NCBI GenBank assembly: GCA_937898885.1
Contig: CALDKD010000116.1
Location: 1-40,581 of the forward strand
Direction of reading: 5' to 3'
Source of the DNA: an uncultured Bacteroidales bacterium
GTDB taxonomy: Bacteria; Bacteroidota; Bacteroidia; Bacteroidales; Bacteroidaceae
Length of the DNA stretch: 40,581 nucleotides
The translations under genes were made by a program, and so were the position numbers. Below, piece after piece: positions 15,615 to 23,373 of the stretch (positions are counted from its first letter, which is position 1; every line of letters begins with the position of its first letter). The notes under the pieces were generated by a model, which was not told where the DNA came from, did no database searches, and saw nothing but the letters and a program-made list of their open reading frames with translations.

Positions 15615-16379
15615 ATGATGAATTTAGCGGTTACGGGAAAATCATTTCTATTGGCTGCGATGGTGTTGATGGCGGTGTCGGTTGATGGTGCCAATGGGGC
15701 TGTGAGGCGAGATAAGGATAATGGTAATGCTTGTGTTGAGACGGGACATGAGTATGTCGATATGGGGCTCAGCGTCAAGTGGGCTACTTGTAATCTAGGG
15801 GCTGAGGTGCCGGAGGACTATGGATGGTATGTCGCGTGGGGCGAGACGGGAGGTGGAGATTGTTATGAATGGAGCACCTATAAGTATTGTAAGGGAGATT
15901 ACGACAGGCTGACAAAATATTGCGCCAAGGGTCAGAGTGAGTTGTATGGCTTCGATGGCTTTGCGGACGACAAGAGCCTTTTGGAAAGGAAGGACGATGC
16001 CGCCAGTGCCAACTGGGGCGGAAAGTGGCGTATGCCTACGCCAGCGGAATGGGATGAGCTTTTGAATTCCGACAATTGCCTGTGGATATGGACAACCTTG
16101 AATGGGGTGCCTGGCTATAAGGTTGTCAGCAAGAAGATTGCGGGCAATGCCAATGACAGAAGGAAAGGATTGTCCGAGAGGTCAATTTTCCTGCCGGCCG
16201 CCGGTTTCCGGGACTCGTATTATCATCTGAATGCAGGTGACGAGGGCTATTACTGGTGTTCTGCCAATTACAGGACAAATCCGTTCAACGCCTGGTACGT
16301 CCGGCTTTATTCATCGGATTACTTCAAGCACTATGCTAACCGCAAGAACGGCTTCTCAGTCCGTCCGGTCTGCCCTTAG
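15615..16379 (+). CDS. Secreted FISUMP-domain protein
   Basis: A 254-residue exported protein. A signal peptide spans the first ~26 residues (KSFLLAAMVLMAVSVDG). The mature part contains the pattern common in Bacteroidales FISUMP proteins: YVDMGLSVKWATCNLGA near residue 45, then YGWYVAWGET, WGGKWRMPTPAEWDEL near 135, a late ERSIFLPAAGFRD, and the C-terminal GFSVRPVCP. FISUMP domains resemble C-type-lectin/sulfatase-modifying folds; the function is unknown and usually assumed to be surface binding. I start at the ATG pair 15615/15618 after the -7 box. It stands alone between a repeat element and a convergent HU gene, and uses a more TG-rich sequence than its neighbours, so it may be an accessory gene. 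Confidence 0.82.
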   Translation: MMNLAVTGKSFLLAAMVLMAVSVDGANGAVRRDKDNGNACVETGHEYVDMGLSVKWATCNLGAEVPEDYGWYVAWGETGGGDCYEWSTYKYCKGDYDRLTKYCAKGQSELYGFDGFADDKSLLERKDDAASANWGGKWRMPTPAEWDELLNSDNCLWIWTTLNGVPGYKVVSKKIAGNANDRRKGLSERSIFLPAAGFRDSYYHLNAGDEGYYWCSANYRTNPFNAWYVRLYSSDYFKHYANRKNGFSVRPVCP

Positions 16380-16450
16380 TGCTCTGGCATCGCTTTTCCT
16401 TGCGACGGTATTGCCCAGCAGACCTGTGTCCTGCCAGTCGCGTTAAGGTG

Positions 16451-17077
16451 TTAAGGTCTCAGTGCCGTCCACACCTTGTGTGATGCCGCTCCTACGGACT
16501 TGATACCGTAATTCGGGTTGGCGCAAAGTCTCTTGAGGTCGCGTGAGGCACCGGCCCGGCTGATGGAATTCAGGCAGACGTAATCGGTAAGAGTCAGTAT
16601 GCTGTGAGTCTCCAGAAACTTGCTTGCGCGGCTTGCACGCTCCTTAAATGTGTATTTAAGATGGGCGGATACAACGCTCTGGTCCACACGCTCAAATGTT
16701 GTCGCTTTTCTGAGCTTCTCAAGAAATGCCTTGTCTGGCCTGAAATTGACAGTCTTTATCTTGATGCTACGGTACGACATATCCTTTTTGTTGTCGGTCA
16801 GCTCATTGGGCTTGTCGTCATCGAATGCGAGTGACAGCGAGAACACACCCAGACCGTTGACTTTTATGGTATGCCCCTCGCTCAATGCTGTGGTCAGCGC
16901 CTGTGGCAGAGTGCTCAGCACGCCGTCTATCACACCAATGGGGAATGCGTGTGAGTAATCTTTGATCATCTCGGCCATCCTGGCGTTGTCAAACATATTA
17001 TACGTCTTTACATTAGGGTATATTTTCCGCTTCTTGCCCTTGTCGAAGTTCAATTCATGCAACTCGTATTTTACCAT
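16451..17077 (-). CDS. HU-like DNA-binding protein with C-terminal HTH segment
   Basis: A 208-residue nucleoid-associated protein of the long Bacteroidales HU class. Residues ~5-125 are HU-like (MAEMIKDYSHAFPIGVIDGVLSTL with EGHTIKVNGLGVFSLSL forming the DNA-binding beta-arm base). Residues ~145-208 form an added domain that reads like a helix-turn-helix (LTLTDYVCLNSISRAGASRDLKRL) followed by a short wing (GIKSVGAASHKVW). It is about twice the length of canonical HU. It is convergent with the FISUMP gene. Its leader contains four tandem 21-bp repeats, which suggests autoregulation. Targets are unknown. Confidence 0.85.
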   Translation of the reverse strand: MVKYELHELNFDKGKKRKIYPNVKTYNMFDNARMAEMIKDYSHAFPIGVIDGVLSTLPQALTTALSEGHTIKVNGLGVFSLSLAFDDDKPNELTDNKKDMSYRSIKIKTVNFRPDKAFLEKLRKATTFERVDQSVVSAHLKYTFKERASRASKFLETHSILTLTDYVCLNSISRAGASRDLKRLCANPNYGIKSVGAASHKVWTALRP

Positions 17078-17096
17078 ATCGTTTATATAAGTTTAG

Positions 17097-17180
17097 TTCC
17101 AAGCCTTGAAACGTATGTTCTAAACTTTGGAACGTATATTCCAAGCCTTGAAACTTACGTTCCAGACCTTGGAATATAGC
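17097..17180 (-). repeat. Four tandem 21-bp repeats in the HU-like gene leader
   Basis: Exactly four 21-bp units fill 17097-17117, 17118-17138, 17139-17159 and 17160-17180. On the plus strand each opens with a dyad related to TTCCAAGnCTTGGAA (unit 1 TTCCAAGCCTTGAAA, unit 2 TTCTAAACTTTGGAA, unit 4 TTCCAGACCTTGGAA), then about six AT/GC-mixed bases (CGTATG, CGTATA and so on). A 21-bp period is two helical turns, so all dyads face the same side of the DNA. The array lies between the -7 box (17191-17198) and the ATG (17077) of the HU-like gene, so it is in the transcribed leader. It reads as an operator array. Confidence 0.85.
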
Positions 17181-17190
17181 GTCCACGGAG

Positions 17191-17198
17191 CAAAGGTA
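17191..17198 (-). promoter_or_regulatory. -7 box of the HU-like gene
   Basis: The minus strand reads TACCTTTG, an exact TAnnTTTG. The predicted start is within a few bases of the first 21-bp repeat and gives a leader of about 105-110 nt. No -33 TTTG is apparent. Confidence 0.6.
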
Positions 17199-17329
17199 AG
17201 ACATTTCTTGGCTAATTGTACTTTTGCTGTAAGTGTAATTAAGCGGCTTACGGGACGTTTACGTAAAAACGTGCCCTCGCAATTTTATGGCGATTTGTGA
17301 TATTGGCCTTGTCTTTTTGGAAAAATTAC

Positions 17330-17337
17330 TAACTTTG
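17330..17337 (+). promoter_or_regulatory. -7 box and leader of secA
   Basis: TAACTTTG matches TAnnTTTG and lies 100 bp before the secA ATG; no good -33 match. The leader of about 90 nt can form short stems (TACC with GGTA at 17385-17397, enclosed by GGCAC/GTGCC at 17345-17349 and 17398-17402). These are too short to call a regulatory RNA. The rest of the gap, 17199-17329, holds a bulged hairpin (GGGACGTTT...AAACGTGCCC near 17252-17275) and nothing else I recognise. Confidence 0.5.
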
Positions 17338-17437
17338 CAAAATTGGCACGAAAGGGGCTGATGGCAGGCTTTTTGTAGCTTACTTACCGGCAGGGTAGTG
17401 CCTACGGGTTAATAATTGCAGAAAAAAGTAATAAGAT

Positions 17438-20400
17438 ATGGGTTTCAACGAGATAATCGGAAAACTGTTTGGCAATAAGGCCACGCGTGATAATAAGGAG
17501 ATTCAGCCTTGGGTAGAGAAGATAAAGGCGGCATATCCCAAATATGAGGGTTTGACGAACGATGAGCTGCGTGCGGCATCGGCAGAGATCCGCCGCAAGG
17601 TGCAGGACTTTGTCATACCTGAGAAGAAGGCTGTGGAGGAGCTGAAGGCAAAGGTTGAGCAGACCGAGCTTGAGGACCGTGAGCCTCTGTTCAATCAGAT
17701 TGACAAGCAGGAGAAGGATATCCTGGACCGCTACGAGGTTGTTCTTGACGAGGTGCTTCCTGATGTGTTCTCAATCATCAAGGAGACTGCCCGCCGTTTT
17801 ACTCAGAATGAGGAGGTTACGGTTACTGCGAATGATTTTGACCGCGACCTTGCGGCACGTCACGACTTTGTGCGCATTGAGGATGACAAGGCCGTCTATT
17901 CAAACCACTGGGAGGCCGGCGGCAATGACACCGTATGGAATATGATTCACTACGATGTGCAGCTGTTCGGCGGTGTGGTTCTGCATAAGGGCAAGATTGC
18001 CGAGATGGCTACCGGTGAGGGTAAGACTCTTGTGGCCACTCTGCCGGTGTTCCTGAACGCTCTGACAGGTAATGGCGTGCACGTGGTTACGGTGAACGAC
18101 TATCTGGCCAAGCGTGACTCTGAGTGGATGGGGCCGCTCTATATGTTCCACGGCCTGTCGGTGGATTGCATCGACAAGCATCAGCCTAACTCCGAGGCAC
18201 GCCGCAACGCATACCGTTGCGACATCACTTTCGGTACCAATAACGAGTTCGGCTTTGACTACCTGCGTGACAATATGGCAGGACATCCGTCGGAACTGGT
18301 ACAGAGAGGTCATAATTATGCTATTGTCGATGAGGTTGACTCCGTGCTGATTGATGATGCGCGTACACCTCTTATTATATCAGGTCCTGTGCCGAAGGGT
18401 GAGGACCAGCAGTTCGAGCAGCTCCGTCCGCAGGTTGAGCAGTTGTTCGAGGCTCAGAAGAGACTGGCCACACAGTTCCTGGCTGATGCCCGCAAGAAGG
18501 TTGTGTCTGAGAATCAGGACGAGGTGGCCGAGGGCTTCCTGTCACTCTTCCGCAGCTTCAAGGCCCTGCCTAAGAACAAGGCTCTCATCAAGTTCCTGAG
18601 CGAGCCGGGAATGAAGGTGGGCATGCAGAAGACCGAGGAGATTTATATGGAGCAGCAGAACAGGCGTATGCCTGAGGCTGTTGAGCCGCTCTACTTTGTG
18701 ATTGATGAGAAACTGAACAGCGTTGACCTTACGGACAAGGGCGTTGAGCTTATCAGCGGCACCCAGCAGGATCCGGAATTCTTTATCCTGCCCGACATCG
18801 CCTCGCAGCTCTCAGAGCTTGAGGCTCAGACCGACATCAGTCAGGAGGAGCGTCTGGCACGCAAGGATGAGCTGCTTACCAACTATGCTGTAAAGAGCGA
18901 GCGCATCCATACAATCAACCAGCTTCTCAAGGCGTATGCCATGTTTGAGAAGGATGTTGACTATATTGTCACCGAGGATGGCAAGGTGAAGATTGTGGAT
19001 GAGCAGACGGGCCGTATCATGGAGGGCCGCCGCTGGTCAGACGGCCTGCATCAGGCTGTTGAGGCAAAGGAGCGTGTCACCATCGAGGCGGCTACGCAGA
19101 CATTCGCCACCATCACACTTCAGAACTACTTCCGTATGTATCACAAGCTGGCCGGTATGACCGGTACCGCCGAGACAGAGGCCGGTGAGTTCTGGGATAT
19201 ATATAAGCTTGATGTGGTTGTGATCCCTACGAACAAGCCCATCGCGCGTAAGGATATGAATGACCGTATCTACAAGACGAAGCGCGAGAAGTACAAGGCT
19301 GTCATAGAGGAGGTCGTTCGTCTTGTTGAGGCGGGCCGTCCTGTGCTGGTGGGTACTACGTCGGTAGAGATAAGCGAGCAACTGAGCCGTATGCTTACAA
19401 TGCGCAAGATTGAGCATAACGTGCTGAACGCCAAGCTGCACCAGAAAGAGGCCGACATCGTTGCCAAGGCCGGCCAGCGAAGCATTGTGACCATCGCCAC
19501 CAATATGGCTGGCCGTGGTACCGATATCAAGCTCAGCGATGAGGTTAAGGCCGCAGGTGGTCTGGCTATCGTAGGCACAGAGCGTCACGAGAGCCGTCGT
19601 GTTGACCGTCAGCTGCGAGGCCGTTCCGGACGTCAGGGTGATCCGGGCTCGTCAGTATTCTTCATATCTCTAGAGGATAACCTGATGCGTCTGTTCGGCT
19701 CCGAGAAGATTGCTCCGCTGATGGACAAGATGGGCCTTCAGGAGGACGAGATGATTGAGAACAGCTTCATAACCAAGCGTATCGAGCAGGCTCAGAAGAA
19801 AGTTGAGGAGAACCACTTCGGCGTGCGTAAGCGTCTGCTTGAGTACGATGACGTGATGAACAAGCAGCGTACGGTTGTCTATGAGAAACGTCGTCACGCA
19901 TTGATAGGCGAGCGTATCGGAATGGATATCGCCAATATGATATGGGACAGGTGCTCCGTGATTGTTGAGCGTAGCGCTGACTATGAGTCACTGCAGATGG
20001 AGCTGTTCCGCATTCTGGCCATTGAGACTCCGTTCTCTGAGCAGGAGTTCCATACGTTGAAACAGGATGATGCCGCGGAGAAGGTGTTTGAGGCTGCAAT
20101 GGACAATTACAAGCGCAAGTGCGAGCGCCTGTCACAGATTGTGAATCCGGTGATCAAGCGCGTATATGAGGAGAGCGGCGACCGTTACGAGAATATCCTG
20201 ATTCCTATAACTGACGGACGCAGGCTTTATCAGATTCCTGTAAATCTGAAGGCCGCATACGAGAGCGACGGCAAGGAGGTGGTCAAGGCATTCCAGAAAG
20301 CCATACTGCTGCATACCATCGATCAGTGCTGGAAAGAGAATCTGCGCGAGCTTGATGAGCTGAAGCATTCTGTTCAGAACGCAAGTTATGAGCAGAAGGA

Positions 20401-20737
20401 TCCTCTGCTTATCTTCAAGCTGGAGTCTGTCAACCTGTTCGACAATATGGTTGACAAGATGAATGACCAGACCGTATCGATTCTGATGCGAGGCCAGATT
20501 CCTGAGCCGGATCCAAGCCAGGTGCGTGAGGCTCCTGCAGAGAACCGTGCGCCACGTCGTCAGCAATACACCGAGAACAAGGCTCAGCTTGGTGATCCGA
20601 ATCAGCAGGCCGCCGCAGGCCGTGATACCCGTCAGCAGGTGCGCGAGCCGATCAGGGTTGACAAGACTCCGGGCCGTAATGATCCCTGTCCTTGCGGCAG
20701 TGGCAAGAAGTATAAGAACTGTCACGGAGCGATGTAA
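17438..20737 (+). CDS. secA: Preprotein translocase ATPase SecA
   Basis: A 1099-residue motor that drives proteins through SecYEG. Visible in order: Walker A in KIAEMATGEGKTLVATLP (near 190); helicase motif GVHVVTVNDYLAKRDSEW (near 212); Walker B IVDEVDSVLIDDARTPLIISG (near 295); the long Bacteroidetes insertion around 325-420; VDEQTGRIMEGRRWSDGLHQ (near 515); TNMAGRGTDIKL (near 688); QLRGRSGRQGDPG (near 728); and the C-terminal zinc motif CPCGSGKKYKNCHG, which binds SecB or lipids. Length is typical for Bacteroidetes SecA, about 200 residues longer than E. coli. It is probably transcribed alone or with the next small gene. Confidence 0.98.
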   Translation: MGFNEIIGKLFGNKATRDNKEIQPWVEKIKAAYPKYEGLTNDELRAASAEIRRKVQDFVIPEKKAVEELKAKVEQTELEDREPLFNQIDKQEKDILDRYEVVLDEVLPDVFSIIKETARRFTQNEEVTVTANDFDRDLAARHDFVRIEDDKAVYSNHWEAGGNDTVWNMIHYDVQLFGGVVLHKGKIAEMATGEGKTLVATLPVFLNALTGNGVHVVTVNDYLAKRDSEWMGPLYMFHGLSVDCIDKHQPNSEARRNAYRCDITFGTNNEFGFDYLRDNMAGHPSELVQRGHNYAIVDEVDSVLIDDARTPLIISGPVPKGEDQQFEQLRPQVEQLFEAQKRLATQFLADARKKVVSENQDEVAEGFLSLFRSFKALPKNKALIKFLSEPGMKVGMQKTEEIYMEQQNRRMPEAVEPLYFVIDEKLNSVDLTDKGVELISGTQQDPEFFILPDIASQLSELEAQTDISQEERLARKDELLTNYAVKSERIHTINQLLKAYAMFEKDVDYIVTEDGKVKIVDEQTGRIMEGRRWSDGLHQAVEAKERVTIEAATQTFATITLQNYFRMYHKLAGMTGTAETEAGEFWDIYKLDVVVIPTNKPIARKDMNDRIYKTKREKYKAVIEEVVRLVEAGRPVLVGTTSVEISEQLSRMLTMRKIEHNVLNAKLHQKEADIVAKAGQRSIVTIATNMAGRGTDIKLSDEVKAAGGLAIVGTERHESRRVDRQLRGRSGRQGDPGSSVFFISLEDNLMRLFGSEKIAPLMDKMGLQEDEMIENSFITKRIEQAQKKVEENHFGVRKRLLEYDDVMNKQRTVVYEKRRHALIGERIGMDIANMIWDRCSVIVERSADYESLQMELFRILAIETPFSEQEFHTLKQDDAAEKVFEAAMDNYKRKCERLSQIVNPVIKRVYEESGDRYENILIPITDGRRLYQIPVNLKAAYESDGKEVVKAFQKAILLHTIDQCWKENLRELDELKHSVQNASYEQKDPLLIFKLESVNLFDNMVDKMNDQTVSILMRGQIPEPDPSQVREAPAENRAPRRQQYTENKAQLGDPNQQAAAGRDTRQQVREPIRVDKTPGRNDPCPCGSGKKYKNCHGAM

Positions 20738-20757
20738 GCTATTGGCTGTTGGCTGTT
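20738..20757. repeat. Short heptamer repeat (GGCTGTT) after secA
   Basis: Directly after the secA stop are units of seven bases: a degenerate GCTATT, then GGCTGTT GGCTGTT. The 12-mer GGCTGTTGGCTG recurs at 30078-30089 in the start of lpxK, where the same heptamer forms a longer array. It looks like a dispersed simple-sequence family. Confidence 0.6.
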
Positions 20758-20802
20758 GACGGCCGTGAGAATTTGAGAATGTGTAATTATTGATATGAAG
20801 AT

Positions 20803-21246
20803 ATGGAATTCAGTGAGTCTGCTGTCAGAGAGATGACAAGTACTGTCAAAAAGGCGTTGAAGGGGTATATGATGCAGTCTGAGACGCCGCTGGTTACCGA
20901 CATTCATCTGCAGCCTTTGCGGGAGACCGGTGAGCTGGCCGTCATGGATGATGACCGTGAGCTGGCCCGCTCAACGGTATCTGAGATTGCGGAGGTGGCC
21001 GAGGCTGAGTTCTATTCAATAATGGAGGGGGTTCTCCGTAAGATACTGCAGAATATCAATTCCGAGACTCCGCTGGATTTGCTCAATATCTGGAAACCTT
21101 ACTCGTTTGTCCTGACTGATGATGAGGGCGAGACCATATCGGACTTTATGCTGTTCGATGATGAGACCCAGCTTGTAAGCCAGACTCTGATGGACGGGCT
21201 TGACGAGGATCTTGAGAAATTCCTCAAGGAGCTCCTTCCGGACTGA
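20803..21246 (+). CDS. Hypothetical acidic protein downstream of secA
   Basis: A 147-residue soluble acidic protein without a signal peptide, membrane segment or motif I recognise. The N-terminal half is amphipathic helix (EMTSTVKKALKGYMMQ; AEVAEAEFYSIMEGVLRKIL). The C-terminal half has two acidic stretches (VLTDDEGETISDFMLFDD; LDEDLEKFLKELLPD). Codon use matches the neighbours and the ORF is open with an ATG start 65 bp after secA, so I believe it is a real gene. A co-transcribed role with SecA is possible but nothing in the sequence demonstrates it. Confidence 0.65.
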   Translation: MEFSESAVREMTSTVKKALKGYMMQSETPLVTDIHLQPLRETGELAVMDDDRELARSTVSEIAEVAEAEFYSIMEGVLRKILQNINSETPLDLLNIWKPYSFVLTDDEGETISDFMLFDDETQLVSQTLMDGLDEDLEKFLKELLPD

Positions 21247-21314
21247 TCCCCGCACCTGATTTGTTGAATATATGTGCCAATATACTAAAAAAGTATAAAT
21301 GTTGGCTTCTGGGC

Positions 21315-21345
21315 GGAAAACTCCTTGCGTGGTGCAAAGTTTTCC
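21315..21345. promoter_or_regulatory. Palindromic operator overlapping the efflux-operon promoter
   Basis: GGAAAACT (21315-21322) and AGTTTTCC (21338-21345) are exact inverted repeats, with a second nested pair TTGC (21325-21328) and GCAA (21334-21337). Together they form a 31-bp dyad centred near 21330. It covers the -33 TTG and ends just before the -7 box, immediately upstream of the TetR gene, the expected place for autorepression. Confidence 0.7.
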
Positions 21346-21355
21346 AGTAATTTTG
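21325..21355 (+). promoter_or_regulatory. Promoter of the TetR-RND efflux operon
   Basis: TTG (21325-21327), 20 bp, then TAATTTTG (21348-21355) fit the Bacteroidetes promoter pattern. The predicted start is at or within a few bases of the GTG at 21360, so the transcript may be nearly leaderless. Confidence 0.65.
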
Positions 21356-21359
21356 CGGC

Positions 21360-21986
21360 GTGATAGTCGCTACATTAGATAGAGAGGAGGTAAGACCTGT
21401 CATAATAAAGACAGCGCTTCAGATGTTTCTTACGAAGGGTATAGACTCCGTTCGTATGGATGACATCGCATCGGAGCTCTCAATTTCCAAGCGTACGCTT
21501 TACGAGATGTTCTCCAGCAAGGAAAATCTGCTGCTGGAGTGCTTTGAGTTGCACACATCAATGATGCGCGCACGTATTTGTGAGGAGTTGTCCGACGGCC
21601 TTGACGTGCTTACCGTAACGCTGCACTATCTGGAGATGATGATAGCGGAGTCAAGGAAGGCCGGTTTCGTGTTCTTCTCCAATCTGGACAAGTATCCCAC
21701 ATTCAAGGAGAGAATGGACTCGCAGACAGCCGCAATACACGACCATTTCCGTAAATACATTGAACTGGGCATATCACAGGAGGTTTTCCGTGGCGATTTG
21801 AGCGTTGACATCGTGCTTCAGGCATTCGCGTCTATGGGAAAGCTGATATCGACTGAGCATTCAAAGGGAACCGCGTCGTTTGAGTCTCTTGTCAACTCTA
21901 CGGTGATAGTGCTTTTCCGAGGCATCGCCACCAAGAAGGGAATGGAGAAATTAGAGGAGTATAGATTTAAATTCAGTAATAAGTGA
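21360..21986 (+). CDS. TetR/AcrR-family transcriptional regulator
   Basis: A 208-residue repressor. The N-terminal HTH is clear: IIKTALQMFLTKGIDSVRMDDIASELSISK-type sequence at residues ~15-44, followed by TLYEMFSSKENLLLECF. The remainder is all-helical ligand-binding and dimer domain. The GTG at 21360 is the only in-frame start that keeps the first HTH helix intact. Its stop overlaps the next gene's start (TGATG), so it is the first gene of the efflux operon and very likely its local repressor, acting on the palindrome at 21315-21345. The ligand is unknown. Confidence 0.9.
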   Translation: MIVATLDREEVRPVIIKTALQMFLTKGIDSVRMDDIASELSISKRTLYEMFSSKENLLLECFELHTSMMRARICEELSDGLDVLTVTLHYLEMMIAESRKAGFVFFSNLDKYPTFKERMDSQTAAIHDHFRKYIELGISQEVFRGDLSVDIVLQAFASMGKLISTEHSKGTASFESLVNSTVIVLFRGIATKKGMEKLEEYRFKFSNK

Positions 21987-23365
21987 TGAAGAGTTTTTTT
22001 AGATGGAGAACGGCTTCCGTCGTAGCTGTGGCTATGGCGGTCTTGTCGTGTCCGGCAGCCAATGCCCGGGAATCGCTCACGGCGGGCGAGGGGGAGCCTG
22101 TGTCTTTGACGTTAGACAAGGCTATTGAGATTGCTCTTGCGGAGAACCCTACCATTCTTGTGGCCAATCAGCAGATTCAACTGAAGGAGGTAAGCCGCAA
22201 GGAGGCCTGGCAGAATCTGTTGCCATCGGCCGATTTGTCCGGTACGGTACAATATACCGTTCTCGCCGCGGAGATGAAACTGAACGGTCAGTCGTTCAAG
22301 ATGGGTAAGGATGATACTTATACCTGGAACGGTCAGGTACAGGTGTCGCTTCCTATATATGCCCCGACCATTTATGCGACGATGAATCTGACCAAGACGG
22401 ATTTGGAGAACGCCGTGGAGCAGAGCCGCAGCTCGAAGCTGGATCTGATCAATCAGGTTACAAAGGCATACTATCAGCTGATTCTGGCTCAGGACAGTTA
22501 TGACGTGCTTCAGAAGAGCTACGAGCAGAGCAGCCGCAACTATGAGCTCATCAAGAATATGTATGAGCTTGGCAGTGTGAGCGAGTACGACAAGATAAGC
22601 GCTGAGGTTCAGATGCGTGGCCTGCAGCCAACTGTCATCTCCGCACGCAATGCCGTGAATCTTGCAAGACTTCAGCTGAAGGTTCTGATGGGAGTTACAT
22701 CCGATGTCGAGTTTGTTGTTGACGGCAGTCTGGAGGATTACGAGGATGATATGTCAACGGACTTGTTCCTTGCCGAGAACTGCTCTCTGGAGAACAATAC
22801 CTCACTCAGACAGCTGAGGCTGAACGAGAATATGCTTCAGCAGACACTTAAGATGCAGAAGACAAGTTTCCAGCCTACACTCGCGCTGGTAGGCTCGTAT
22901 GCCCTTCAGTCTTTGTACAATGATAACCTGAGGCTTGGCAATTATGATTGGGGTAAGAGCTCATCGCTGGTCCTCTCTCTGTCAATACCTATTTTCAAGG
23001 CATCGAACTTTACAAAGCTCAAGAGTACAAAGCTGCAGATCAGCCAGCTGGCCGAGAACCGCGATTATACCGAGCGTCAGCTTGAGATGCAGGTGCGCAG
23101 CTATGTTGATAATATGAATGCGAGCGCAGAGCAGGTGTCAAGTAACAAGGAGGCTGTGGCTCAGGCGCAGAAAGGTTATGATATAGCAAAAAAACGCTAC
23201 GAGATTGGTGGCGGAACCATACTTGAGCTTAACAACTCAGAGGTGGCTGTGGTATCGGCGCAGCTTACATACAGCCAGGCTATATATGATTATCTGGCAG
23301 CCAAGGCAGACCTTGACAAGGTGCTTGGAAAAGATGACTTGATTATTAAGAATGAGAATAAATAA
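21986..23365 (+). CDS. TolC-family outer-membrane efflux protein
   Basis: A 459-residue outer-membrane exit duct of a tripartite pump. A signal peptide spans residues 1-27 (VVAVAMAVLSCPAANA). The two OEP repeats are visible as long alpha-helical stretches, each starting LTLDKAIEIALAENPTI-like (near 41) and NTSLRQLRLNENMLQQTLKMQ (near 270), with the typical terminal GGGTILELNNSEVAVVSAQLTYSQA near 410. The ATG at 21986 overlaps the tetR stop by one base; the GTG one codon earlier is less likely. Confidence 0.93.
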   Translation: MKSFFRWRTASVVAVAMAVLSCPAANARESLTAGEGEPVSLTLDKAIEIALAENPTILVANQQIQLKEVSRKEAWQNLLPSADLSGTVQYTVLAAEMKLNGQSFKMGKDDTYTWNGQVQVSLPIYAPTIYATMNLTKTDLENAVEQSRSSKLDLINQVTKAYYQLILAQDSYDVLQKSYEQSSRNYELIKNMYELGSVSEYDKISAEVQMRGLQPTVISARNAVNLARLQLKVLMGVTSDVEFVVDGSLEDYEDDMSTDLFLAENCSLENNTSLRQLRLNENMLQQTLKMQKTSFQPTLALVGSYALQSLYNDNLRLGNYDWGKSSSLVLSLSIPIFKASNFTKLKSTKLQISQLAENRDYTERQLEMQVRSYVDNMNASAEQVSSNKEAVAQAQKGYDIAKKRYEIGGGTILELNNSEVAVVSAQLTYSQAIYDYLAAKADLDKVLGKDDLIIKNENK

Positions 23366-23373
23366 AACAAGAT

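Noticed and set aside
17097..17180. Iterons of a replication origin or a CRISPR array
   Set aside because: Four 21-bp tandem units resemble iterons, but no Rep protein, DnaA-box cluster or plasmid gene is nearby and the array sits in the leader of the HU-like gene. CRISPR is excluded because there are no spacers between units.
17342..17437. A riboswitch or structured regulatory leader of secA
   Set aside because: Only short stems of 4-5 bp can be drawn and none resembles a known leader. I note the region but do not claim a regulatory RNA.
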